Assembly (NCBI GenBank): GCA_036785325.1
Contig: JAXIVH010000010.1
Span: forward strand, 1,758,533-1,822,532
Length of the DNA: 64,000 nucleotides
Source of the DNA: Urophycis tenuis
Taxonomy: Eukaryota > Chordata > Actinopteri > Gadiformes > Phycidae
Reading direction: 5' to 3'
This document shows positions 23,597-35,285 of the stretch, piece by piece. The position numbers and the translations under genes were made by a program. How positions within the stretch are numbered: the stretch's first letter is position 1; the number at the start of each line of letters is the position of its first letter. Below the pieces are notes generated by a model. The model made no database searches. It was not told the DNA's origin and worked only from the letters and a program-made list of their open reading frames with translations.

Positions 23597-24717
23597 GGGC
23601 TAAATACCAGAGCTAAATAGTGCATCACACCCTGGCCTGCAGAGCAGCACGAGAACCTCTGAGGCTGGTTGTGTGGTAGGACATCAATAGTGTCTGTCTG
23701 TCTGTCTGTCCACTCCTACAACAGTATGCTGCACTGTCCTGGTGGGCAACGCAGCATGGTCAAACAGAATGAGATACAGAACTAGATATTGCCTAGGATT
23801 TATTTTTCGTTGTATTCTACTGAGATGAGTTTTCTTTTCTAGGTTTTAAGGAAGAAGTAAAGTGATGAGTCCCTGTCTGTGGGCGGTCAGGTTAGTTCAG
23901 GTTAGGTCAGGTTAGTTCAGGTTAGGTCAGGTTAGGTCAGGTTTCTTCAGGTTAGGTCAGGTTAGGTCAGGTTAGGTCAAGTTAGTTCAGGTTAGTTCAG
24001 TTTAGGTCAGGTTAGTTCAGGTTAGGTCAGGTTAGTTCAGTTTAGGTCAGGTTAGTTCAGGTTAGGTCAGGTCAGGTCAGGTCAGGTTAGTCCAGGTTAG
24101 CAGTAATGGAGGCACATTTTTCTTTTGCTCAGATGAACAGTGAATGCCAAAACAATTAAACATTTGTGTCAGGTCATGGAATCCAAGGACATAAGTCGCA
24201 AACACATTTGAGCAAATGAACAAAGAAGTGTTTTTTTTCAAAATGAGTGTTGTTTTTTTTGCAGGATCTGTTAGTTGAGATCACGGAGAAGCCTCTCCAT
24301 ATTTCAGATAATAGTATTGGTTTCTTTAAAAGTATGCAAATGACCACCATCATGCTCCTCAGCCAGGAGAGAGAGGTGACAACTGCAAATGTTTGGGAGG
24401 TTTTTCCTTTTTGATGTGCCTACATTCAAATGGCCACAACTTCTCCAAATATTACCAGATTTCCATTGGGTTACACATCGTTGGGAAGCTTAGAAACTAC
24501 ACTTTCAGAATGTGAATAACTCAAATGCCCCACAACTTGTGTCCCTAGTTTTCATGACCTGACACATTTGTCCTTGCAATTACCAGCCAGTTATAGTAAG
24601 CGTAAGCATTAATGAGTGCAAATGTAGTCAAAGTAGATGTCTTAAGCGTCTCTGATGATCTGCTGATGAACTGTTGAACCTTGAACTTCTTTTTAGAACC
24701 ATGGCGTATTCTTCACA
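23597..24717. repeat. repeated module, copy 1
   Basis: From GGGCTAAATACCAGAG to the TCTTCACA cut by a hAT element. It contains a (CTGT)n run, the half-site array, an imperfect inverted repeat of about 60 bases per arm (near 24160-24215 and 24515-24580), and an acceptor-like segment TTTTTTGCAGGATCTG. Copy 2 at 26244 is closely similar. Its class is unknown. Confidence 0.8.
23885..24104. repeat. 10-base tandem array of AGGTCA/AGTTCA
   Basis: About 21 units of GGTTAGGTCA or GGTTAGTTCA. Each unit is one nuclear-receptor-type half-site, spaced four bases from the next. Confidence 0.95.
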
Positions 24718-25746
24718 CAGGGACGCCGACAGGGGGGGGGACAAACAGGTCTTTTGTCCCGGGCCCAGGAATGGGGGGGGGGCCCACAACTGGGCCCCCA
24801 TGAAGTTGCGATTAATTATTCTATGTTTACTTCAAAATGTGTTAATTTGGGGGAGAAAAGTGCTATATTTGCATTAAATAAATGATTTCTAGATCGTTTG
24901 CCTTCATTGCCCTATCACCCCTATTCCAAAAATGGTTTGGTCTTTGATTACGGAGAAGAAAAAAAACGACTTCATTCGATCATAACTGTCAGTGTGCGCG
25001 AGCCAACTTGTCAACATGCACAAATCAGGAGCACAGAAAAGGAAAGAAAGGCGAAAAAGAGATGAAGAAGCCAAGAGCCTAAAGGCCAATTTACACCAGA
25101 GCCGTTTAGAAGCGTTTTTTAGTCGGCTGGTGATAGAATTCCATTCAAACCAGTGCACTGATTTACACCGGCAGCGTTTTACGCCCGTCTCACGGCCGAC
25201 CAAAGCCTAACTTTACGCTTCACTTCTATTTTTAAGCGTTTCTGAAGCGTCTCATTTATGGTGTATACGCCTATTATCTTATTAAATATAGCCAAACAAA
25301 CGGCGGTGGTGTGAATTGATACGCCAACGTTACGCTCACGTTACGCTTTCGCCTGCGGTGTAAATTCCCAGTAAAGGGTTCTTTGTATAAATACCTCACA
25401 AAAGGTTCGGATGATGCTGCAGGTACTAGTAAAGGCAGCTTCAATGACCTTATTGACGACTTTGCCACAACAAAAGTCCGGCGCATTGCATTTCACACCT
25501 GAGTAGTTGCACACAAAGGTAATATTAAAATGTTACAACTGTAAAAATGTCTAAATAAAATGTTTGTTGAGTAGTTGAATGGTTTTTGAATTCCTGTCAT
25601 TTAAGGGTAGGAGAGACTGGGAAAAGAGAGGTGGGTGTGGGTGAGTTGCCACGGGGTGAGCCGTGTATGGTTGGGGGGGGGGGGGGGGTGGGTGGCCCAT
25701 TCAGAGAATTTTGTCCCGGGCCCGACTAAACCTGTCAGCGGCCCTG
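24718..25746. mobile_element. hAT element with a transposase N-terminal remnant
   Basis: Ends CAGGGACGCCGACAGG and CCTGTCAGCGGCCCTG are inverted and imperfect; the 8-base duplication TCTTCACA is at 24710-24717 and 25747-25754. A plus-strand ORF at 25016 begins MHKSGAQKRKERRKRDEEA, the typical N-terminus of hAT-family transposases, and is cut short by a nested element. Confidence 0.85.
25081..25372. mobile_element. MITE-like segment nested in the hAT element
   Basis: It starts GGCCAATTTACACC and ends near GGTGTAAATTCCC, short inverted ends, with an interior of TACGC/GCGT motifs. It disrupts the hAT coding remnant. Limits are approximate. Confidence 0.5.
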
Positions 25747-25754
25747 TCTTCACA

Positions 25755-26243
25755 TTCCAGTTAAACTCGTAGAACTCGAATCTCCCAACCAAGGACGGGG
25801 AGGGAGTTGGCAGAAGGTCTGGCGTGGGGGTTGTGGCCACCACTAGAATTACAATAAAACAATTAAACAAACCTTGATCTGACTGCATATAGTGACACAT
25901 TACCACCGTGTGCGGTTAAAGCACGAACTATGACCGGTCGCCTCAGGAGGCAGGCTAACCCCGGATGATTGTAGGTCATTGAAATGTCTTTCCTGATCCT
26001 CTGAGTCTCCCCGCATAGATGAATACCATGCCCCTTCGCCCCCTACTGGATTTTAGACTAGGAATTTTACAACCCTACAAACTTTTTTCAGAAAAGGGTA
26101 GGGCAGTGTTGCTTAAAGGAGTGACGGGTGAGGTTAACATGCATAAGAACAACTTCTCTTTGATCCTTTACAACAGAACACCTTGTCAGTCATGAGTGGG
26201 TGGAACTGTCTCTGCAGATCAGAATCACAGTTGTGATTACCAA
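25755..26243. other. spacer between module copies, no gene seen
   Basis: The first 60 bases complete copy 1 (AAACTCGTAGAACTCG and on). The rest shows no coding content and no recognised repeat. Confidence 0.5.
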
Positions 26244-27234
26244 AGGGCTAAATACCAGAGAAATACTGCATCACACCCTGGCCTGCACAGCAGCACGAGA
26301 ACCTCTGAGGCTGGTTGTGTGGAAGGACATCAATAGTGTCTGTCTGTCTGTCTGTCCACTCCTACAACAGTATGCTGCACTGTCCTGGTGGGCAACGCAG
26401 CGTGGTCAAACAGAATGAGATACAGAACTAGATATTGCCTAGGATTTCTTTTTCGTTGTATTCTACTGAGATGAGTTTTCTTTTCTAGGTTTTAAGGGAG
26501 AAGTAAAGTGATGAGTCCCTGTCTGTGGGCGGTCAGGTTAGTTCAGGTTAGGTCAGGTTAGTTCAGGTTAGGTCAGGTTAGTTCAGGTTAGTTCAGGTTA
26601 GTTCAGGTTAGGTCAGGTTAGGTCAGGTTAGTTCAGGTTAGGTCAGGTTAGGTCAGGTTAGTTCAGGTTAGGTCAGGTCAGGTCAGGTCAGGTTAGTCCA
26701 GGTTAGCAGTAATGGAGGCACATTTTTCTTTTGCTCAGATGAACAGTGAATGCCAAAACAATTAAACATTTGTGTCGGGTCATGGAATCCAAGGACATAA
26801 ATCGCAAACACATTTGAGCAAATGAACAAAGAAGTGTTTTTTTTCAAAATGAGTGTTGTTGTTTTTTTGCAGGATCTGTTAGTTGAGATCACGGAGAAGC
26901 CTCTCCATATTTCAGATAATAGTATTGGTTTCTTTAAAAGTATGCAAATGACCACCATTGTGCTCCTCAGCCAGGAGAGAGAGGTGACAACTGCAAATGT
27001 TTGGGAGGTTTTTCCTTTTTGATGTGCCTACATTCAAATGGCCACAACTTCTCCAAATATTACCAGATTTCCATGGGTTACACATCGTTGGGAAGCTTAG
27101 AAACTACACTTTCAGAATGTGAATAACTAAAAATGCCCCACAAATGTAGACAAAGTAGATGTCTTAAGAGTCTCTGATGATCTGCTGATGAACTGTTGAA
27201 TCTTGAACCTCTTTTTAGAACCATGGCGTATTCT
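26244..27234. repeat. repeated module, copy 2
   Basis: Closely similar to copy 1, but lacking about 85 bases just before the ATGTAGACAAAG segment. A hAT MITE cuts it at 27235. An ORF at 26822-27022 reaches from the T-rich acceptor-like stretch to a TGA, and most of it is also readable in copy 1. Confidence 0.8.
26530..26706. repeat. 10-base tandem array of AGGTCA/AGTTCA, copy 2
   Basis: About 17 units of the same kind as at 23885-24104. The order of AGGTCA and AGTTCA units differs between the arrays, so they changed after the duplication. Confidence 0.95.
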
Positions 27235-28453
27235 CAGTGGTGGAATATAACGAAGTACAAATACTTTGTTACTGTACTTAAGTACATTTTTCATGTATCT
27301 GTACTTTAGGCTACTTAAGTACAATCATTAGTGCATACTTTCGACTTTGACTTAGTTACACAATTTGCAGCAGTTATCTATACTTTCTACTCTACTACAT
27401 TTCTAAAATCCGTCCCGTTACATTTTATTATTAGATGTTTTTTTTTTTCTTCACCAAAATGATATCAATCTGACCAGCGGCGCACATTTGCTTCACCAAC
27501 ACTTTAGAACCATCCCGCTCTGAACCAATCAGGTATGCTGCTCAGCTATGCTCCAGCATGCATCGCACGCTCATAGGATAGTGCAACAACAATCCACTTG
27601 CGCGTCAATGTCCTTACTTTTGCATGCTGTTTTGGTGAGTAACATGGTATTTCTGCTGCAATCTAGCGAAATGTGTCTGACACACTGCTGACACGGACAC
27701 CGAGGCTCATTTAATCACCGTGGACAGCGCTATGAAATCACGGCGCATTAGAAATCATTCACACATTGACAAATAAATTCATGAGCATCATCAAACTACA
27801 ATACAATTTCAAATGCACAATACGTCAAGAGTTACTCAAAGCTGGTAATGCAAAGACTATTTTTTAAAGTTGCAATGCGGAACTCTTCATGCACAATTAC
27901 GCCTGGCGCAAGTGGTGAGAGCGGTTGAGACTCAACCACTCTGTTAGGACTTCGCGAAGGCCTAGGATCTTTTTTTTTTGTCCCGCCCACTTGAAATCAA
28001 ACCGTGATTGGTCAATTTGTCCCTCACTCCCCAAACCAAAACACTTTTTCTTTTCATTAGGTACCGCCCTCCTGTTCCCCCACTGATTAGCGCAGCTGTG
28101 GCCCATCAGGCCTGACGGTTAAGAACCCCGACGGGCAGTTGGCCCGTGGGGGGGAGGTGTGCTGAACGTAGCTGTGTGTCCGTGTCAGCATCAGAGTCTG
28201 GTGGTAATGCTCAGCTGTGCGGTTTTGGTTTCCCTGATCACCATCATCATCAGTTTTCCCGTAGTATGGAAACTCATCCTTGGTTTACTCCTTCATAAAT
28301 TGGCTTCTAATTTGGATCCCTGTTGTTCTGGTGTACTTTGTTTATACTTTGTTTCTGCTAGTTACGTCCCTCACCCCTAGACACAATCGGGGTCGTAACA
28401 ATTATCTTCAAGTCACTATCTCTCTATCAGTCTATTTGTCTTTGCTACAGCAC

Positions 28454-28501
<48 letters not shown>

Positions 28502-29025
28502 AGGTTTGAAAGCTGCGTTCATCTGCACTTCAAATCTTGTTTTTGCTGCCAAGTTTTTTTTAACAAAACTGAAGTATTAATCTTTAACCATTTCAATAAA
28601 TCTTTTAAAGTTGTGTAACCAGTGTTCTTTGTTTGATTCTGCTTAATGGTATTTAATTATTCAGATCACGTCTTACAATATCCAGAATTGTAAGTCATAA
28701 TGTAATCCAGATGGTAAGCACAAGTACATCAACCTTAAACTAGCTTAATGCAACAGTCCATATTGTTTTCTCATAATAGACATTAGTAGATTATTCTACT
28801 AATGTCTATTATGAGAAAACAATATGGACTGTTACATTTACAAACGTTACAATTACAAACTCAATATGCAAGTACTTTTACTTTTACGTAAGTACATTTA
28901 AAAGCAAGTAATATTTACTTTTACTTAAGTTGGGTTGTCATTGTGGTACTTGTACTTTTACTAGAGTAAATATTTATTTGGTACTTTTACTCAAGTACTG
29001 AGATGCAGTACTTCCTCCACCACTG
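27235..29025. mobile_element. hAT-type non-autonomous element
   Basis: Ends CAGTGGTGGAAT and CCTCCACCACTG are inverted repeats, and the 8-base duplication CGTATTCT is at 27227-27234 and 29026-29033. The subterminal parts are rich in ACTTAAGTAC-like motifs. No transposase frame is seen in its 1791 bases. A (CT)n run (28458-28490) and a perfect hairpin (28752-28833) lie inside. Confidence 0.88.
28752..28833. repeat. perfect 39-base inverted repeat, 4-base loop
   Basis: Arms 28752-28790 and 28795-28833 are exact reverse complements; the loop is TTAT. A transcript from either strand would fold into a long perfect hairpin. Confidence 0.95.
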
Positions 29026-29212
29026 CGTATTCTTCACATTCCAGTTAAACTCGTAGAACTCGAATCTCCCAACCAAGGATGGGGAGGGAGTTGGCAGAAG
29101 GTCAACAGTTTTGTCTAAAAGCACGACAACTTTCTTTGGTTTCTCCAAAGAAAGAGAGGGCACCAGGCACGCCTCTCTGAAAGGAGTTATGTCACTTCTG
29201 ATGTGGGGACTT

Positions 29213-29960
29213 TAATAATAATAATAATAATTCATTATATTTATATAGCGCTTTTCAAGGACCCAAAGACGCTTACATGGAAGAGAGAAAAGAAAAAAGA
29301 AGAAAAAGAACATAATAGAGACATACTGGGGGGACGAGGTAGGGACAACAGTGATTGACATGGAGGAATGAAGCACAGGGGGGAGGGACAGGACACCGGT
29401 TATGGGTAGGGGAGGTCGAAGGCTTGGGAGAAGAGGTAGGTTTTTAAATGGGACTTGAATGTGGGGAGTGAGGGGGAGTCGCGGACTGGTTGGGGGAGAG
29501 AGTTCCAGAGCCGGGGTGCAGAGCGGGAGAAGGCTCTGTCCCCAAAGACTTAAGTTTGGACCTGGGTGTGATCAGGGAGAGACTGGAGGAGGATCGGAGG
29601 GCACGGGTGGGGCGGTGGGGGGTGAGGAGGTCAGACAGGTACGGGGGGGCCAGGTGATGGAGGGCTTTGAAGGTGAGAAGAAGTGTTTTGAAGATGATGC
29701 GCTGTTTGATGGGGAGCCAGTGGAGAGAGTGGAGAACTGGGGTGATGTGCTGGTGGGACCGGGTGTGGGTAAGGAGGCGGGCGGCAGAGTTCTAGACCAG
29801 TTGGAGTCTATGGAGGGAATGGGAAGTGATGCCAGTGAGGAGGGAGTTGCAGTAGTCGGTAATGTCGGTATTCCAACCAACCAGGGCAAAGTTGAGAGGA
29901 TGTTGAGGGGAGTGTCTTATGTCCGCACTTGCTCGAAAGAAAATGGCCAGAAAAGCAGGC
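29213..29960. repeat. dispersed repeat of uncertain class
   Basis: It starts with (TAA)n and TTTATATAGCGCTTTTCAAG, a segment very common in fish genomes, followed by G-rich sequence (for example GGAGGGAGTTGCAGTAGTC) also typical of a dispersed fish repeat. I cannot assign the class. Confidence 0.55.
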
Positions 29961-31017
29961 GGAAGTTGTTTTCCTGAAACCACGCGAGTTTTGAAAGCCA
30001 GGTGATTCGTCGCATCGGAATTTTATCACAGGTATTTCTGACGTTTTCATCCCAGAATGCATTCTGACGCATGGCAAACAAAGCCGCATGCCTCGTCTGA
30101 AACTCGCCTATTGCATCCCCCCGGGCCAATGCATTATGGGACATGTAGTCTCCAATAAGGATGGACTAAGAATGGAATAAGGAAGTATGACATAAGAACG
30201 GAAATGTATTAATGATATGTGGGTTAGCAAAACTGTTATCCGTGATCAGAACAGTCATACTAAAAATAACGTTAAGAGCAGTCAAACATTGATTTAGATG
30301 AATAATTACAGTGTTTCCCGCATAATTAATAATCTGCTTGTGGGTGTAGCTTTTATACAGCTTCTATTGAGCTACGGTCAACAACCCCCTGTTTAATTCC
30401 AGCACTATTTCTCTTAAGTTCAAAATATATTGGATCAAGGATGTGAATGAATACTTGCTGTATTCATCTTAATTTCAATCTTAATAATCTGAATTACAGC
30501 GTAGAGACTTGACAGCTGGCTGGATCCCGTGTGTCTGTCACCCATCGTCTGCTCAAATTAGTAAGTACACTACAGCCTTTAAAATGCAATTAAACCCACT
30601 AACTGTCCAACAGTAACAAGCAGGTCAAGAACTGTGCGGCCAATGGAGCTCTAGGGGTGTAACACACAGAGACTCGGCCTATGGTTTAATATACACCCTC
30701 TGGTGCAACCTAGACACATCATCAGTGATGTAACCGGAGGTCCCTTTAAGTCACTTTATAGTGGTGTGTATTTGCTTTCCTAGGTTTTCACATGGTTTGA
30801 ACTGCTTGTGTCATTTTGTGTCAACTTTGTCAGCTGTGAACCATGTTGCCTTCATTGTTAAATGTTTGAGAACCGCAGTCTTTTTTACAATGCTCACAAG
30901 AGGGCTACAATGCCACCTGCTGTAAAAATGAACGAAATGACTCAAAAAGATTCGTTCAATTTACTGTCTGAGAGTAAAAGATCCGAATCAGTAAAAAGAT
31001 TAGAACTTCCCAACACT
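29961..31017. other. intergenic, repeat remnants, no gene seen
   Basis: No coding segment recognised. The last part (30880-31017) ends TTCCCAACACTAG, which resembles the end of a hAT-like MITE, but no partner end was found. Confidence 0.45.
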
Positions 31018-31022
31018 AGTGT

Positions 31023-31352
31023 CTAGGTAGCTTGTGTGATGGCTTTCTTGCTGTGCAGTCCCCTTATTCCCAACAACTTGAGGGCCCTGCAGATTGACTG
31101 GCCTGCGAACCCTCGGCATCCAACCTCAATGGGGCTGCACCGAGTCTTCCATCCGTTGCGCCGGCATTCGCCTGCCAGCTCCTCATACGTGGCCCTCTTC
31201 CTCTCAAATGCCTCCTCCATCCGGTCTTCCCAGGGCACAGTCAACTCCAGCAGTATCACCTGCCTTGTTGATTCTGATATGAGAACCAAGTCCGGCCTAA
31301 GTGTGGTCACTGCGATAGTCTCTGGGAATTTAAGCTGTTTACCCAAGTCCAC
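31023..31352 (-). pseudogene. RLE LINE: restriction-like endonuclease
   Basis: Contains LRPDLVLISESTRQVILLEL, a PD-(D/E)XK-type nuclease core, followed by PWEDRMEEAFERKRATY. In related LINEs this domain nicks the target for primed reverse transcription. The frame closes with a stop at 31023. Confidence 0.82.
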
Positions 31353-31457
31353 CTTCAGCTGCCAGTCCCTAGCTGTTGTCAGGAGCCCCCCTGTTTGGCT
31401 TGGGCTGTGTTGTGGCTTCTCTCCAGCTTTAACAAAGGTGATTGAATGCCTAGCTGG

Positions 31458-33165
31458 CTATTGCTGCTTGCTGAGTGAGATCCCTGAGCAGATGATATCT
31501 GCTATCACCTTCAGCACCTGGTTGTGGCGCCACCGGTAGCGCCCCTCACCCAGGGCTTTCGGGCAACAGCTTAGGATATGCTCCAGTGATCCTCTCCTCT
31601 GGCACAGAGGGCAAGCGGGTGTTTCTGCCAGACCCCAACAGAAGAGGTTGGATGGGCTGGGGAGGACATCGTAGACTGACTGGATCAAAAACTTTATCTG
31701 GAGCAGCTCCGCCTTCCAAAGCTCTGACCAAGAAATCTTCCGATCCAGTGTCTGCTCCCATCTAGTCTCCCCCTGTTGTCTCATCCTGACCATCCTGCTC
31801 GAGCGGGTCTCCTCCAGTCCTGCTCGAACTTCTTCCTGGATAAGCTGCCACCTCTCGTTCCCCTGGGCCTTGTTGTACTGAGGTCTTGGGTTGCTCCCAA
31901 GCCCTGCCCGGCCTGTCACAACTGCTCCCACCAGAACACCGTGGCGCAGCTGTGCTTCAGCTTGCTCAACCGTCTTCTGGGCTCTCCACTTCCGACCAGT
32001 CCACACTTCAATCCCAGCTGAGGAGACTTTGGTGTCCCTCGAGTCTCTGTACAGCAGCACCTCTCTTGCACGGGTAACCATGAACTCCTCTGACAGACTA
32101 CTGAAGGGAAGTCGCAGCTTGTTCTTATGCCCATACAAGGCTATGCTGCTGAGGCTTCGTGGTAGGCCCAACCACCTGTGAAGGTAGCCACTCTCGAAGC
32201 CCTCAACAGTGGTTAGTGGGACATCGTAGACCAGTAGTGGCCAGAGGAGGCGTGGCAGGATGCCATGCTGATATATCCATGCTTTAAACTTACCTGGCAG
32301 TCCTGACTTATCCACTGCCACTAGCCAGGTTCCCAGTTCTCTGCTGGTCGCCTTGAGCGCTGCTTTGTCCCTCAGGGTGCCATCGAAGATCTTTACCAGG
32401 CTCTTCACTGGCTTCTCTGAGACCGATGGAATCTGGACACCTCCCAGCGAGAACTGGAACTTGTCTGTGACCTTCCCCTTCTTCACCACCAGGGGACAGG
32501 ACTTAGCAGGCTTAAAGCCCATACGTGCCCAGTTGATGAGCCGCTCAAGGCCTTGGAGAACCAACCTGCAGCCTGGAACTGATGTCGTGGTAACAGTCAG
32601 GTCATCCATAAACGCTCTGATGGGAGGCTGGCGTACACCTGACTTGGTGATCAGTCCTATGCACTCCACCTCTGCTGACTTAACGAGCATGTTCATGGCC
32701 AAGGCAAACAAAATCACTGAGACTGTGCACCCAGTGATTATGCTCTTCTCCAGCCGATGTGATGCTGATGTTACTGTTCCCGAGGTGACTCTCAAACTGA
32801 AGCAGTGGTAATAGTCCAGTATGAGGTCCCTGATCTTGCCTGGAACATGATGCAGGTCAAGTGAGGTCTCCACCAGTTTGTGAGGAATTGACCCATAGGC
32901 GTTGGACAGGTCAAGCCACAAAACCGCCAGGTCCCCACTGCCCTCCCGGAGGAGCTGAGTGACAACTCCTGTGTGCTCGATGCATCCTGGTACCTTTGGG
33001 ATCCCCCCCTTCTGCACAGAGGTGTCGATGTATGCATTCTTCAGGAAGAACTCTGTCATGCGTCAGGCAACATTGCTGAAAAACACCTTGCCCTCCACAC
33101 AGGAGTGAGATCTTTCTAAACTGCTTGATGGTGCGTGAGTTCTCCTCCTTCGGAATCCATAAGCC
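31458..33165 (-). pseudogene. RLE LINE: reverse transcriptase
   Basis: The RT resumes to the left of the L2-like insertion with GLWIPKEENSRTIKQFRKIS. After a frame change near 33060 a 533-codon frame follows: VQKGGIPKVPGCIEHTGVV, WLDLSNAYGSIPH, the catalytic FMDDLTVTT, FKAWIYQHGILPR, and the knuckle CPLCQRRGSLEHILSCC. The knuckle lies just before the endonuclease. Confidence 0.85.
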
Positions 33166-33167
33166 CT

Positions 33168-34741
33168 CTTCATCCTCTTTTGACATCTGTACAACCTGAG
33201 CCTGAGTCAGGAGAAAATTCCGTTGCTGTGGAAGACCTCCTGCTTGGTCCCAGTCCCCAAGAAGTCGAGGCCATCCAATCCGGCTGACTACAGACCAGTC
33301 GCCCTTACATCGCATGTGATGAAGGTCCTGGAGAGGCTGGTCTTAGCTCAGCTGAGGCCACAGGTGAGGATGTTTCTGGACCCCTTGCAATTTGCCTATC
33401 AGCCCTGTGTAGGAGTCGATGATGCTGTCATTTACCTGCTGCAACGTGCCCATATGCATCTGGATGGTGGGGGAGGCACTGTGAGGATCACATTCTTTGA
33501 TTTCTCCATTGCTTTCAACACCATTCAGCCTCTGCTGATGGGTGAGAAGCTGCGGGTGATGGGTGTTGACGACACTATGATCTCCTGGATTACTGACTAC
33601 TTGACAGGCAGGCCACAGTTTGTCCGTCTGGGCAGTGTACTGTCTGATGTGGTGGTCAGTGATACAGGAGCTCCACAGGGAACTGTGCTCTCCCCCTTCC
33701 TCTTCACCTTGTACACCACTGACTTTCAGTACAACTCTGAGTCATGTCACTTGCAAAAGTTCTCTGATGACTCAGCTGTTGTCGGGTGTATAAGAGGTGG
33801 AGAGGAGGGTGAGTACAGGACACTGGTGGACAACTTTGTGGGGTGGTCCGAACAGAATCACCTGAGGCTGAATGTCAACAAGATCAGAGAGATGGTGATC
33901 GACTTCGGGAGGACAAAGAGGTTGCCTCCACAGCCACTTCAGATCAGGGGGGACGTGGTGGAGGAGGTGGAGGACTATAAATACTTGGGGGTGGTGATCG
34001 GCAACAGACTGGAGTGGAAATCTAACACCGAGGCTGTGTACAAGAAGGGGATGAGCAGACTATTTCCTGAGGAAGCTGAGATCTTTCAACGTGTGCAGTA
34101 AGATGTTGGAGATCTTCTACCAGTCTGTTGTTGCTAGCACAATTTTCTTTGCTGCTGTGTGTTGGGGCAGCAGCACCAGGGCCAGTGACATCAACAGACT
34201 TGATAAAATCATCAAGAAGGCTGGCTCTGTACTAGGTCTCGGGCTAGAATCTTTTGAGTCTGTGGTGGAGAGGAGAATGCTGAAAAAACTGTTATCCATC
34301 ATTGACAATGATCAGCACCCTCTCCATCAAACAGTGATCAGACAGCGGAGCACCTTCTCTCACAGGCTGCTCCAGCTCCGCTGTCGAAGGGACAGATATA
34401 GGAAATCATTCCTACCACATTCCATTACACTGTACAATAACAGCCAATAACTATTGCAACCTTGCACCTTATATTTCAGTTCATTGCATTATATTCTGTA
34501 CACTGTTTGTTTAAAAATACTTGCACTATAATTAGTTTAGATTATATTTATTTTACATTTTTAGTTTATTTAGTTTTAGTCTATATTTATATCTTAATGT
34601 ATATATATATATATATTATTTTTACATACACTTTTATTTTTATTTTTATTTCTATTTCTGTAATGCTGCTGCTACATTGGAATTTCCCAGCATGGGATTA
34701 ATAAAGTATTTCTATTCTATTCTATTCTATTCTATTCTATG
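33168..34741 (+). mobile_element. 5'-truncated L2-like LINE
   Basis: Plus-strand RT in two frames: 33223-34101 (PVPKKSRPSNPADYRPVALT, GAPQGTVLSPFLF, the catalytic region FSDDSAVVG, YKYLGVVIGNRLEW) and 34091-34450 (VVASTIFFAAVCWG, RRMLKKLLSI). A one-base frameshift lies near 34060-34090. The element ends with AATAAA and an (ATTCT)n tail (34703-34741). It lies inside the RLE LINE, so it is the younger of the two. Confidence 0.85.
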
Positions 34742-34744
34742 CCT

Positions 34745-35285
34745 CCACTGCTGAGCCACCTTCCCCCTCCTCCAGATGACCCTGAGTACCTTCCACAGTC
34801 GCTGCAAGAGCCTGGAGCACCTTTTGTAGACAACATATGGTACTCCACTGGGACCTGGTGCTGAGGTGGATCTAGCTGCTCTGACAATGTCCTCAACTTC
34901 TCTTGCTCCTTGGTGTTAAATGCTGAAGTGGGTTCTGGTGGTGTTATCAGAAAGCTGCAGGGGCCAGATCCTGCTCCCTTGCGCTGTCACTGTAAGTTGC
35001 CCTGAGGTACTTGTCAACCTCTTCTTGAGAGCAGGCCAATTGTCCACCTTGCTTCTGCCCAAGGATCTTCTTGGTGAAAATGAAAGGGCCTGCAATGAAG
35101 GCGGCTGGCTTCTTCGCTCTCTCCTTCCCCCTCTTCCTGTGCCATTCGGCTCGATGGAGTGTCGTGAGATTCCTCCTTACGATGTTACGGAGCTCTGCTA
35201 GATCAGCCTTCTCTTCCTCTCTTGCCTGCTTGTACTGCCGTCCTAGCAGTCTAAGCTTTTGCCGCAGCTGACTGATCTTCTGCTG
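34745..35285 (-). pseudogene. RLE LINE: linker and RT start
   Basis: Read in the minus frame near 34750-34860 it shows SGVPYVVYKRC and VIWRRGKVAQQW, the entry to the RT domain, directly before the L2-like insertion. The frame is broken in several places. Confidence 0.65.
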
